DNA of 5,794 nt from Methanobacterium sp. (lineage in GTDB: Archaea; Methanobacteriota; Methanobacteria; Methanobacteriales; Methanobacteriaceae): assembly GCA_009712615.1 (NCBI GenBank), contig WASR01000354.1:1-5794 (forward strand). The letters are read 5' to 3'. Under the pieces are notes generated by a model that was not told where the DNA came from, did not search any database, and worked only from the letters and a program-made list of their open reading frames with translations. Within the stretch, counting starts at the first letter, position 1; each line of letters starts with the position of its first letter. A program made the translations under genes and the position numbers. Of this stretch, positions 1 through 5,652 are shown piece by piece.

Positions 1-404
1 GTCCCAACATGCTCAGAAAAGAGTTTGATTGTGATCTAGAAATTGTAAGGGATCTAATGCTCGAGCACGGGAATATAAAAGTGGGTAAAGTATTTTTAAA
101 TCAATATGCTTCAGACAAACTAATTGAAGCTGTTGTTAATCAAGGATTTTCACCAATGATTGTCGCTGGTGAAACCGATGTTCAAATGGCTGTAGAAGCA
201 TTTGAGTTAATTCATAATCCTAATATTGATATAATTGCTTTAATGACTCGTGATGTTGACTTTTTCCCTCTCATAAATGTTGCTAAGGAAAATGGTAAAC
301 AGACTATTGTCATTGGTGCTGAACCCGGTTTCAGTGCTGCTTTAAAGAATTCTGCTGATGATACAATTACCCTGAAAAACAGCCATCATCCACATCCTGT
401 ATGA
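1..404 (+). CDS. NYN/PIN-like domain protein, 5'-truncated by window edge
   Basis: The reading frame is open to the window edge: the codons before the first ATG (position 9) read ...P-N, giving GPNMLRKEF, the family's usual Asp-Gly-Pro-Asn motif, so the ATG at 9 is internal and roughly 30 residues lie outside (my estimate). The visible 131 residues match the archaeal TIGR00288-type NYN domain as I remember it. This is a PIN-like nuclease fold whose acidic residues bind metal. Numbered from that Met, the visible acidic positions are D57 in [11 protein letters not shown] and D82/D84 in [10 protein letters not shown], equivalent to the family's S-x-D-S-D-F. The tail is short and His/Pro-rich (HHPHPV). 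NYN proteins are generally thought to act on RNA; the substrate of this one is unknown. It ends with TGA and is followed by oligo-T, so it is probably not cotranscribed with the next gene. Confidence 0.85.
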   Translation, partial: PNMLRKEFDCDLEIVRDLMLEHGNIKVGKVFLNQYASDKLIEAVVNQGFSPMIVAGETDVQMAVEAFELIHNPNIDIIALMTRDVDFFPLINVAKENGKQTIVIGAEPGFSAALKNSADDTITLKNSHHPHPV

Positions 405-425
405 GGACAGGCCAGTATCATAAAC

Positions 426-440
426 ACCTTTTTCTTTTTA
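426..440 (+). terminator. Oligo-T archaeal terminator after NYN gene
   Basis: About 25 nt past the stop codon the + strand carries two T5 tracts separated by one C (429-433 and 435-439). A further T7 run lies at 474-480. Archaeal RNA polymerase terminates at T-rich non-template tracts without needing a hairpin, so these are plausible ends for the upstream transcript. No strong stem was seen. Confidence 0.5.
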
Positions 441-497
441 TATAACTTCCTAACTCATTTCTTACTTCCTATGTTTTTTTACAATTATCCTTTAACA

Positions 498-559
498 TAG
501 TATATGAATTCATTACAACTATTTTTAATATCTTGATCTACAAATTTAAGTTTGGAGTG
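498..559 (+). promoter_or_regulatory. Promoter and SD of first GyrI-like gene
   Basis: Two TATA-like stretches precede the gene: AGTATATG near 498-505 and TTTTTAATA at 522-530. The first leaves a more comfortable leader (start of transcription near 530 if about 25 nt downstream). GGAGTG at 554-559 is a Shine-Dalgarno-like motif 7 nt before the ATG at 567. It decides the start: an in-frame TTG at 552 would place the initiation codon on top of the ribosome site. The assignment is by eye. Confidence 0.5.
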
Positions 560-566
560 TAAAATC

Positions 567-1031
567 ATGGAAATACTTGAGAAAAGGATCGAAGAAACAA
601 AAGTAGCATATGCACAGTACAAAGGAAGTTATAGTAAAATACCTGCCCATATTGAAGAAGTGGGACAACTGGTGATTGATGACGGTCTTAAAATGACAGG
701 AATGGTTTATGGAGCATATTTCAACAGTCCTGATGAAGTTCCTGAGAATGAATTGGAGTATGAAATAGGATTTTCATTTGATGGGGATTTAAAACTTCAG
801 GAAGGTAAGCTTGGATTTAAGGAAATTCCAGAACACAGTGTACTCGCTGCCATACACAAGGGTCCATATACTGAAGTTGGCCCGGTGATACAGGCATTAG
901 GAGAATATGCTGATAAAAATGGTTACGATATAGTGGGACCTGTTACAGAGGTTTATCTAAACGATCCACACGAAAATGCACCTGAAGATCTGCTGACAGA
1001 GGTAAGATTTCCCGTCATAAAAATGGGCTGA
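567..1031 (+). CDS. Stand-alone GyrI-like effector-binding protein (copy 1)
   Basis: A 154-residue protein that is essentially one GyrI-like (AraC effector-binding/SOUL-related) domain with no DNA-binding helix-turn-helix. The fold is a tandem duplication, visible here. Residues 12-71 and 90-150 align with each other: YKGSY (18-22) with HKGPY (97-101), and the segment around YFNSPDEV with that around YLNDPHEN. The final strand LLTEVRFPV carries E145, equivalent to the glutamate that contacts ligands in BmrR-type domains; E66 sits at the matching place in the first half. Family members bind cationic or hydrophobic small molecules, inhibit gyrase (E. coli GyrI/SbmC) or, in some stand-alone cases, hydrolyse reactive compounds. 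Which applies here cannot be told. The start is ATG 567, chosen by the SD at 554-559. No signal peptide or membrane segment, so it is cytosolic. A paralogue follows 88 nt downstream. Confidence 0.85.
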   Translation: MEILEKRIEETKVAYAQYKGSYSKIPAHIEEVGQLVIDDGLKMTGMVYGAYFNSPDEVPENELEYEIGFSFDGDLKLQEGKLGFKEIPEHSVLAAIHKGPYTEVGPVIQALGEYADKNGYDIVGPVTEVYLNDPHENAPEDLLTEVRFPVIKMG

Positions 1032-1042
1032 TTTTACTTAGA

Positions 1043-1112
1043 TTTTAAATAGAATACTTCTGTCCATGTAAATCAAACAAAATTTAGAACCATTACAAAT
1101 TTTTTTGTGGGG
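1043..1112 (+). promoter_or_regulatory. Putative promoter and SD of second GyrI-like gene
   Basis: The 88-nt gap between the paralogues holds TTTTAAATA at 1043-1051, close to the archaeal TATA consensus, and a G-rich GTGGGG at 1107-1112 ending 7 nt before the ATG at 1120. The second copy could therefore be transcribed on its own, giving a leader of about 45 nt. Read-through from the first copy is equally possible, as no clear terminator separates them apart from a T7 run at 1100-1106 that lies too close to the start. Confidence 0.45.
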
Positions 1113-1119
1113 TTAAATT

Positions 1120-1578
1120 ATGGAGATAAATCAGAAGAAAACCGAAGAGAAACATGTCGCATACATTTTCTACAGGGGATATGTGGAGGATATGGGAAAG
1201 TTAATTGGAGAAATAGTTGATTGGATGATTGACCAGGATGTTAAGATGAGTGGTCCGCCATATTCTGTGTACTACACTAGTCCTAAGGAAGTTTTACCCA
1301 ATGATATGCAGTATGAGCTGGGTATACCCTTTAAAGGTGAAGCATCTGAACTGGGAAAAATAAAAATTAAGGATATTCCTGCACAAGAAGTAATTTATGC
1401 ATTGAATAAGGGTCCTTACAATAAAATTGGGGCGGTGTATGAATCTTTAATGAATAAAATCATTGAAGAGGGCTTTCAGATGGTTGGTGCACCAATTGAG
1501 ATATACTTCAACAGTCCAATGGAAGTATCTGAAGATGAACTACTAACAGAAGTCCAGTTCCCAATAGTTAAAGTATAA
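1120..1578 (+). CDS. Stand-alone GyrI-like effector-binding protein (copy 2)
   Basis: A 152-residue paralogue of the preceding gene. My hand alignment gives about 60 identical positions of about 152 (near 39%) with a single one-residue gap, so the duplication is old, not recent. It keeps the internal two-fold repeat: YRGYVED (18-24) opposite NKGPYNKIG (96-104), and YYTSPKEV opposite YFNSPMEV. The C-terminal strand LLTEVQFPI has E144, with E66 in the first half. There is no HTH, signal peptide or membrane segment. Differences that could change ligand choice are W35 in helix 1 and GPPY (45-48) where copy 1 has GMVY. The role is inferred to be small-molecule binding or detoxification; no specific substrate can be assigned. 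The start ATG at 1120 is supported by GTGGGG 7 nt upstream and by alignment of the N terminus (MEI...) with copy 1. Confidence 0.85.
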   Translation: MEINQKKTEEKHVAYIFYRGYVEDMGKLIGEIVDWMIDQDVKMSGPPYSVYYTSPKEVLPNDMQYELGIPFKGEASELGKIKIKDIPAQEVIYALNKGPYNKIGAVYESLMNKIIEEGFQMVGAPIEIYFNSPMEVSEDELLTEVQFPIVKV

Positions 1579-1579
1579 T

Positions 1580-1624
1580 GTTTAAACTAAACTTCAAAAT
1601 AATTGAAGCTATCTTGGTTTAAAC
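1580..1624. repeat. Nested inverted repeat flanked by GTTTAAAC
   Basis: Immediately after the stop of the second GyrI-like gene, CTTCAA (1592-1597) and TTGAAG (1603-1608) form a 6-bp stem with a 5-nt loop. It is flanked by two copies of the 8-bp palindrome GTTTAAAC at 1580-1587 and 1617-1624, which can pair with each other as an outer stem. The structure could stabilise the 3' end of the + transcript or assist termination in this convergent region. The stems are AT-rich and weak. Confidence 0.5.
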
Positions 1625-1657
1625 GAGGGTTTGTTGGATACCAAATTTTTCCAGCTC

Positions 1658-1679
1658 ATTTGTCACACAAATAATTTTT
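1658..1679 (+). terminator. Hairpin plus T5 terminator after GyrI-like pair
   Basis: ATTTGT (1658-1663) and ACAAAT (1667-1672) form a perfect 6-bp stem with a CAC loop, followed after two A residues by TTTTT at 1675-1679. This is the layout of an intrinsic terminator for + strand transcription leaving the GyrI-like pair, about 80 nt beyond the stop and before the convergent pscS end. Confidence 0.55.
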
Positions 1680-1684
1680 GGCTT

Positions 1685-1723
1685 AAAAAAAAAGTTATGG
1701 TTTAAAATCAAAGATCAAAAAAA
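1685..1723 (-). terminator. Oligo-T terminator of pscS
   Basis: On the minus strand, downstream of the pscS stop, there is a T7 tract (1723-1717) and then a T9 tract (1693-1685). These are typical archaeal oligo-T termination signals for the leftward transcript. Together with the + strand hairpin they make this a bidirectional termination zone. Confidence 0.6.
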
Positions 1724-1734
1724 TTTATTTTAGT

Positions 1735-2874
1735 TCAGTAATCTTTTGAAGCTATATCAACGAAAGTTTCTGCAATATATTCCTTCTGTTCAGCTGTGAA
1801 TCCATACACACTGCACTTAAACCATTTTGTTTGGCCACGCTTAATTCCAACTATCCTTCGTTTTTTAAGTTCTTCATACAGGAAGAACCCTCTTCTGGGG
1901 TGATGTTTTGCAATTTCATCAAATATTGGGGTTTCAAATCTAACCAAATCATGATCTTTAGGTTTTTTACCCAATTGACTGATGCCATCAATATTTTCCA
2001 GTGTTTCAACAAATTTTCTGGTCTCTTTAACTTCGACATCCCATCTCTTAACCCTATCAATCACATGGGGTAACGATGCCATGAGAGTTGCAACAGGAGC
2101 TCCGCGACTGGTACATCCAAGCATTTCTAGTTCCTTAACTTGGGCCCTATCTGATCTTTTAAGAATAATATCTGCCCATTCTTCCTTCAAACCCAGGACA
2201 CCGATGGGTCCTGATGCTGCCATACTTTTATGCCCACTTCCAACTACAAAATCTGCATTTAATGCCTTAGCATCAATTGGTAATCGACCCATGGAATATG
2301 CACAGTTAAGAAGCAGTGGAACTCCAGCATCATGTGCAATTTTACCAATGGAACGGGCGTCAGTGAGATTACCGTAGTTACCATCAACATGGGTTAGAAG
2401 CACAAGGCTAACTTCTTCACCTTGGTCATACAAATCATCTAGAACTTCTTTATATGATTCAGGAGTTACTTCGTAGTTAGGATAATCTGTGTTGGGCACA
2501 TCAACCATGTTGAGACCTGCTCTTTCAGCAGCCACATGTGTAGTGTAGTGGGCATTACCATCTATAACTATGGTGTCTCCGGGTTCACATAGAGCGTGCA
2601 TTACAGCGAATTTTCCTTCCCGTGCTCCATGAACTGTTCTTGCAAAATCAGTATTGATAAAACTTGCAAGATCCTCCAAAAATCCATTTATCTGTGGTTT
2701 AGCTATTTCATCCAGCCTACCAGCACAGTAGTCACAAACGCTGTAACCATCAGAAAATTCATAAAGAGCCTTCCTAGATTCAAGTGGAAGTACACCACCC
2801 CTTTGAAGTGGATTTAAATTCAAATTTTTTCTTTCAGTATCTCTTGTGAGTCCATAATCTTGACATTCATCCAT
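1735..2874 (-). CDS. pscS: O-phospho-L-seryl-tRNA:Cys-tRNA synthase (SepCysS)
   Basis: PLP-dependent enzyme (379 aa, a normal length) that converts phosphoseryl-tRNA(Cys), made by SepRS, into Cys-tRNA(Cys) in methanogens. This is the tRNA-dependent cysteine route, working in the cytosol with SepRS (not in this window). In the sequence: an N-terminal RGG motif (25-27); the paired cysteines C47 and C50 in [15 protein letters not shown] (84-92) in the cofactor-phosphate region; [12 protein letters not shown] (188-199) before the PLP lysine K216 in SGHKS; and C254 in [10 protein letters not shown]47, C50 and C254 correspond to the three cysteines known to be essential in the M. jannaschii enzyme, where they carry the persulfide or an Fe-S cluster. 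Further cysteines are C4, C96, C191 and C354. The start is the ATG at 2874, with SD GGGTGAT (2886-2880) 5 nt upstream. It is monocistronic: 344 nt separate it from the next minus gene. Confidence 0.95.
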   Translation of the reverse strand: MDECQDYGLTRDTERKNLNLNPLQRGGVLPLESRKALYEFSDGYSVCDYCAGRLDEIAKPQINGFLEDLASFINTDFARTVHGAREGKFAVMHALCEPGDTIVIDGNAHYTTHVAAERAGLNMVDVPNTDYPNYEVTPESYKEVLDDLYDQGEEVSLVLLTHVDGNYGNLTDARSIGKIAHDAGVPLLLNCAYSMGRLPIDAKALNADFVVGSGHKSMAASGPIGVLGLKEEWADIILKRSDRAQVKELEMLGCTSRGAPVATLMASLPHVIDRVKRWDVEVKETRKFVETLENIDGISQLGKKPKDHDLVRFETPIFDEIAKHHPRRGFFLYEELKKRRIVGIKRGQTKWFKCSVYGFTAEQKEYIAETFVDIASKDY

Positions 2875-2879
2875 AACAA

Positions 2880-2924
2880 ATCACCCATAATGAGTAGTAT
2901 ATCTTAATTCTTGAGAATAAATTA
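2880..2924 (-). promoter_or_regulatory. pscS promoter: TATA, dyad and SD
   Basis: Reading leftward, TAATTTATT (2924-2916) is a TATA-like box whose centre predicts transcription starting near 2893. It is overlapped by the 12-bp palindrome ATTCT-TG-AGAAT at 2907-2918, placed where a bound repressor would block initiation. The SD GGGTGAT (2886-2880), complementary to the archaeal 16S rRNA 3' end, lies 5 nt before the ATG. The SD is clear; the TATA and operator are inferences. Confidence 0.5.
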
Positions 2925-3004
2925 TCGTGCTATTGGTTCTGTTTTTGGTTATATTAAATTATTTTTTTTGTAAGTTAATTCTCAAAGGCAATATAAATAT
3001 TTAA

Positions 3005-3037
3005 ACTGTTACATTAAATAATTCTGGCTGTAACAGT
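3005..3037. repeat. Perfect 9-bp inverted repeat upstream of pscS
   Basis: ACTGTTACA (3005-3013) and TGTAACAGT (3029-3037) are exact reverse complements separated by 15 nt. The arms have more G/C than their surroundings, so the match is less easily put down to AT-rich background. It could be a two-half-site operator (arm centres 24 bp apart) or a hairpin in a small transcript. It lies about 130 bp upstream of the pscS start codon, rather far for a classical archaeal operator. Confidence 0.6.
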
Positions 3038-3218
3038 AACCTAATTTTTAGCAAGTTTGTTCAGATGGTGTAGTAGAATTGGACTAAATATAAATATTGA
3101 ACAGTATTAAAGGGCGAAATATAACTTAAATGATTAATCAAACACAGAAATTTGTTGATGATCTAAAAAATAAACTCTTACCAATCAAGGCACTATGGAA
3201 ACAGATCACTTTATTAGT

Positions 3219-3851
3219 TTAGGCTCTTCTCCAGATCTTTAGTAACTTGGTAGTTAAGGGGTTTAGAATGTTTGATCTTTGACCAAAAACAGTTAGATCA
3301 CCCTTTATCACTGCTTCTTGAATATCAGACAGTTCTGTAAAAACACCTGCATTTCCAACTTCATTTTCAAAATGAGCATCACTCCCACCAATGATATTCA
3401 AGTGGTTCCTTATAGCGTAGTCATTTGCTAGATTGTTATAAGCACTGCGAACGCACCTGGAATTAAATACTTCCACACTGTCTACATATTTAGACAACTT
3501 TTGATCTGGATGTGTGGATGTACCTCTAACACCATCAAATGGATGGGGCAATACAACAACTCCATTTTGAGTTTTAATATCTTCAACCACATCGTAAAAA
3601 TCGTATGAAACTACTTCATCTGTTAAAAAAAGTCCTATAACTTCTCCAATATTAGTTAGAATTTCAGATCCGATTATGACTTCTATTTCATTGGTTTCAT
3701 ATTTTTTGGCTTCTAAAGCACCTTTTATGGTGCCATGATCTGTTACAGCTATACCATCTAAACCTTTTTTAAAAGCAGCCTTAACAAGATCACCAGGTTT
3801 TACATAACCATCGGCTGAATATTTTGAATGGGTGTGAAAATCATATTTCAT
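3219..3851 (-). CDS. PHP-domain metal-dependent phosphoesterase
   Basis: A 210-residue PHP-domain protein, predicted to hydrolyse phosphoester bonds with a cluster of bound metal ions. Motifs in order: HTH (H6, H8) in YDFHTHSKYS; D38-H39 in VTDHG; E63 in GSEILT; H103 in LPHPF; EVFNSR at 127-132; and D158 and H160 in GGSDAH. These are the family's metal ligands, so the enzyme is probably active. E70 (TNIGEVIGLF) sits where many relatives have His. It resembles the short stand-alone archaeal PHP proteins (RNase AM/3',5'-nucleotide phosphatase-like), not the polymerase-linked or histidinol-phosphatase types; the substrate is unknown. The start ATG at 3851 is chosen because the domain begins there, as in relatives. 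It lacks a visible SD, although GATAAATA about 33 nt upstream would suit a near-leaderless transcript. The frame is open to GTG 3926, allowing up to 25 extra residues. It is divergent from the neighbour at 3990. Confidence 0.85.
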   Translation of the reverse strand: MKYDFHTHSKYSADGYVKPGDLVKAAFKKGLDGIAVTDHGTIKGALEAKKYETNEIEVIIGSEILTNIGEVIGLFLTDEVVSYDFYDVVEDIKTQNGVVVLPHPFDGVRGTSTHPDQKLSKYVDSVEVFNSRCVRSAYNNLANDYAIRNHLNIIGGSDAHFENEVGNAGVFTELSDIQEAVIKGDLTVFGQRSNILNPLTTKLLKIWRRA

Positions 3852-3920
3852 GTTATCTAGTAATGTAGATGTTACTATTCTATTTATCATTAAACTATGA
3901 TTCCTATTTTTACTAAACAA

Positions 3921-3928
3921 TATCACCT
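3921..3928 (-). promoter_or_regulatory. Orphan Shine-Dalgarno-like AGGTGATA upstream of PHP gene
   Basis: On the minus strand AGGTGATA (3928-3921) is one of the best matches to the archaeal anti-SD in the window, yet no ATG or GTG follows at normal spacing. The in-frame TTG at 3920 abuts it with zero spacing, and the next in-frame ATG (3890) is 30 nt away. It is either coincidence or a sign of a longer PHP protein with an unusual start. Confidence 0.35.
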
Positions 3929-3941
3929 ATTTTTTTCGAAA

Positions 3942-3981
3942 GGATAATTTAGTTGTAAACCATAAAAACTATCTAAAGGTG
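3942..3981 (+). promoter_or_regulatory. Promoter and SD of the putative nuclease gene
   Basis: AAGGTG at 3976-3981 is a good archaeal SD 8 nt before the ATG at 3990 and fixes the start. The AT-rich ATAATTTAG near 3944-3952 is a weak TATA candidate at suitable distance. The divergent PHP gene would share this roughly 138-bp control region. Confidence 0.5.
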
Positions 3982-3989
3982 TTTCAATC

Positions 3990-4535
3990 ATGAAAAAATC
4001 CCAAAACCAAAGTCTTGATCAATACTGGAAACTGGATGACAAACAGCTCAATACTCCAGACCATGATGAGATGCTGCTCTGGATTTTAAAACCAGGAAAC
4101 CTAAAAAAACTAATCACATCCAGAAGTTTAGAATCAGAAAATTGGGATTGGAAAAACGTTAAAATACATGCTGAAGAATATATAGTTTCTAACTCAGGAT
4201 TCAGAGTTGGTGCTCCTGATATAATTTTTTTAGTGCCCCATTATATCTGTAAAACATGTAACACAACCCATAATGATATTAAGAACTGTCCAAACTGCAA
4301 CAGTGAAGATATAACTCCCCATCCTGATCGCAAACATCGCTACGATAGATACTTCGTGGAAATTAAGCCAAAAATAGAGAATTTCGGTACAACCCTCCGA
4401 CAACTCAAACTATTTATCTCATATGGCTATGAGGAAAGGGCTTACCTGTGTACAAGGGATTTAAGATTTAAGGATGAGTTTGAGGGCGAAGGAATTAAGG
4501 TGCTCCACCAACACAGTGTGCAGTCTAGTTTTTAA
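3990..4535 (+). CDS. Putative PD-(D/E)XK-type nuclease with inserted zinc ribbon
   Basis: A 181-residue soluble protein that I do not recognise as a named family. The motif order suggests a PD-(D/E)XK nuclease core: an acidic pair E62-E63 in AEEYIV; GAPDIIFLV with D77 at the turn and the hydrophobic strand after it; FVEIKPKI with E124-I-K126; then a helix with Q138 in LRQLKLF, the glutamine often conserved after ExK in this superfamily. Between D77 and E124 lies a treble-cysteine-pair-like zinc ribbon, C87-x2-C90 and C100-x2-C103 (CKTCN and CPNCN), followed by a basic HPDRKHRYDR patch that could contact nucleic acid. The N-terminal 55 residues are polar and Trp-rich (W13, W31, W52, W54). There is no signal peptide or membrane helix. 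The start is fixed by SD AAGGTG. The nuclease activity is an inference from motifs; a non-catalytic DNA- or RNA-binding protein remains possible. It is divergent from the PHP gene and convergent with gap. Confidence 0.7.
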   Translation: MKKSQNQSLDQYWKLDDKQLNTPDHDEMLLWILKPGNLKKLITSRSLESENWDWKNVKIHAEEYIVSNSGFRVGAPDIIFLVPHYICKTCNTTHNDIKNCPNCNSEDITPHPDRKHRYDRYFVEIKPKIENFGTTLRQLKLFISYGYEERAYLCTRDLRFKDEFEGEGIKVLHQHSVQSSF

Positions 4536-4544
4536 ATAGTTCAA

Positions 4545-4553
4545 ATAAAAAAA
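4545..4553 (-). terminator. Oligo-T terminator of gap
   Basis: The 36-nt gap between the convergent stops contains, on the minus strand, a T8 tract 19-26 nt past the gap stop codon. For the + strand gene the only comparable signal is a T5 at 4568-4572, inside the end of gap. Confidence 0.5.
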
Positions 4554-4571
4554 ATGGGGAATAAATTGTTT

Positions 4572-5588
4572 TTAACCAATTATGCCCATGTTTTTGTTGG
4601 TTTTTGCAATAGATTTTTGCGGGTCTGTTTCCATTTCAAGCATTGCACGTATTGCATCAACATTTTCAGGAACCACATCAGATTCTTGATGTATTGCCTG
4701 CATATAAAATAGTTCGTTGTCAACGATGTTTAGAGATTCTTTCCAGACAGCAATTTCAAACAAGTCTCCCCTAGGCCTTCCAAGATCCTTTGCAAATTCC
4801 ATGATCTCTGCGGTGGAACCTAAACCACTGGAAGCTTCAACAGGAATTACTCTAGGAGTTTTATCAAGGGCATCTAGTACATCATCCACACTGACACTTG
4901 AATCAAGTTCAACCATGAGATTATGCTGGTGCATGAGTGTTGTTGGAACTAAAATTGCCATTGTAGTTATTTGCAGTCCGTCCATAACAGTTTGCACGTC
5001 AGGTCCATGGTGAGAAGGCACAGTTGGTGGGTTGGGCACTATTGAATTGATTGGTCCCTTACTAACCTGACCAGGATCAGCACCACGCCTAACCATAACT
5101 GCCCTGACTTTTTTTATACCTGCAAGTTCTTTAATAGGGTTCAATGTTCTACACAAACCAGTTGTGTTGCATGAAACAACCCTAGTAAAGTCTGCGCCAA
5201 TAGATTCATCGAAGTTTGAAAATGAGTTGAAGGATTTTCCTATCTGGTCGTGTTTTTCACCGCCCTGAAATATTCCTTTGACTCCTGCCTTTTCATAGTC
5301 TGCCATGTTTTTTGCACCCACTCCTCCAGGTGTGCAGTCTACTACTACCTCAACTTTATCATAAAGGTCATTAATTGTACCTTTAACAGGAATGTCTGCT
5401 TCTTCAAACAAATTTTCCCTATCTGGGGCACTCATATAAATATCGTAACCCAGTTCAACGGCACGTTTAGCTTCAAAATTCGGAGTTCTTTTTGTAACAC
5501 CAACAATTTTCATATCATCCTGAGCAGAAACTGCATCTGCTACTCTTTTACCTATGGTACCGTATCCGTTTATTCCAACAGCTTTCAT
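4572..5588 (-). CDS. gap: Archaeal type II glyceraldehyde-3-phosphate dehydrogenase
   Basis: A 338-residue phosphorylating GAPDH of the archaeal type. It interconverts glyceraldehyde 3-phosphate and 1,3-bisphosphoglycerate with NAD(P), in methanogens mainly for gluconeogenesis from 3-phosphoglycerate. In the sequence: Rossmann motif [11 protein letters not shown] (5-15); the basic pair K33-R34 in VTKRTPNF after the second strand, where archaeal enzymes hold the NADP 2'-phosphate; catalytic C140 in [16 protein letters not shown] (167-172); the SHHGPD segment (192-197); H220 in TLMHQHN as the likely general base; and the conserved tail [22 protein letters not shown]. Length and motifs match the M. 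fervidus enzyme throughout and no key residue is missing. The start ATG at 5588 is supported by SD GGAGG 8 nt upstream. It is transcribed alone, convergent with the gene to its left. The protein is cytosolic and normally a tetramer (family knowledge). Confidence 0.97.
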   Translation of the reverse strand: MKAVGINGYGTIGKRVADAVSAQDDMKIVGVTKRTPNFEAKRAVELGYDIYMSAPDRENLFEEADIPVKGTINDLYDKVEVVVDCTPGGVGAKNMADYEKAGVKGIFQGGEKHDQIGKSFNSFSNFDESIGADFTRVVSCNTTGLCRTLNPIKELAGIKKVRAVMVRRGADPGQVSKGPINSIVPNPPTVPSHHGPDVQTVMDGLQITTMAILVPTTLMHQHNLMVELDSSVSVDDVLDALDKTPRVIPVEASSGLGSTAEIMEFAKDLGRPRGDLFEIAVWKESLNIVDNELFYMQAIHQESDVVPENVDAIRAMLEMETDPQKSIAKTNKNMGIIG

Positions 5589-5596
5589 AAACTAAA

Positions 5597-5652
5597 CCTC
5601 CAATTTTTTAGGAATTATTTATAAATATCATGACAAAACACTGAATTTATAA
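5597..5652 (-). promoter_or_regulatory. gap promoter region: SD and two TATA candidates
   Basis: Reading leftward, GGAGG (5601-5597) is a strong SD 8 nt before the start. TTATAAATT (5652-5644) predicts transcription starting near 5623, leaving a leader of about 35 nt that contains the SD. The palindromic ATTTATAAAT (5617-5626) is a closer consensus match but would start transcripts at or inside the SD, so the upstream box is preferred. Confidence 0.55.

Larger units (their letters stand above)
2875..3218. other. 344-bp dyad-rich intergenic region
   Basis: The stretch lies between the start of pscS and the end of the PHP gene, both on the minus strand. It is very AT-rich and contains several inverted repeats. 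TTGAGAAT (2911-2918) faces ATTCTCAA (2978-2985). ACTGTTACA (3005-3013) faces TGTAACAGT (3029-3037). TGTTCA (3058-3063) faces TGAACA (3098-3103). TTAATTCT occurs twice in the same orientation (2904-2911 and 2975-2982). TATA-like sequences are near 2992-3008 and 3085-3099. No tRNA-like arms or convincing C/D-box RNA were found. On the minus strand a T6 tract (3170-3165) probably ends PHP transcription. Confidence 0.6.

Noticed and set aside
552..566. TTG start giving a 159-residue first GyrI-like protein
   Set aside because: The five extra codons contain the SD motif itself; the ATG at 567 is correctly spaced and its N terminus aligns with that of the paralogue.
511..1098. CATTACAA occurring upstream of both GyrI-like genes (511-518 and 1091-1098) as a shared operator
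   Set aside because: The distances to the start codons differ (56 and 29 nt), and an 8-mer of this composition is easily repeated by chance in AT-rich DNA.
1982..2377. 131-codon + strand ORF, and other frames at 1831-2073, 1851-2060 and 2596-2817
   Set aside because: They lie wholly inside pscS in other frames, have no SD or recognisable domain, and are compositional shadows of it.
3037..3120. tRNA or small RNA gene in the intergenic region
   Set aside because: No T-loop consensus, acceptor stem or anticodon arm could be built, and no paired C and D boxes were found.
4717..5013. + strand ORFs at 4717-5013 and 5250-5624
   Set aside because: They are antisense to gap, which is strongly conserved throughout; their peptides are Ser/Thr-rich or Cys/Phe/Asn-rich shadows.
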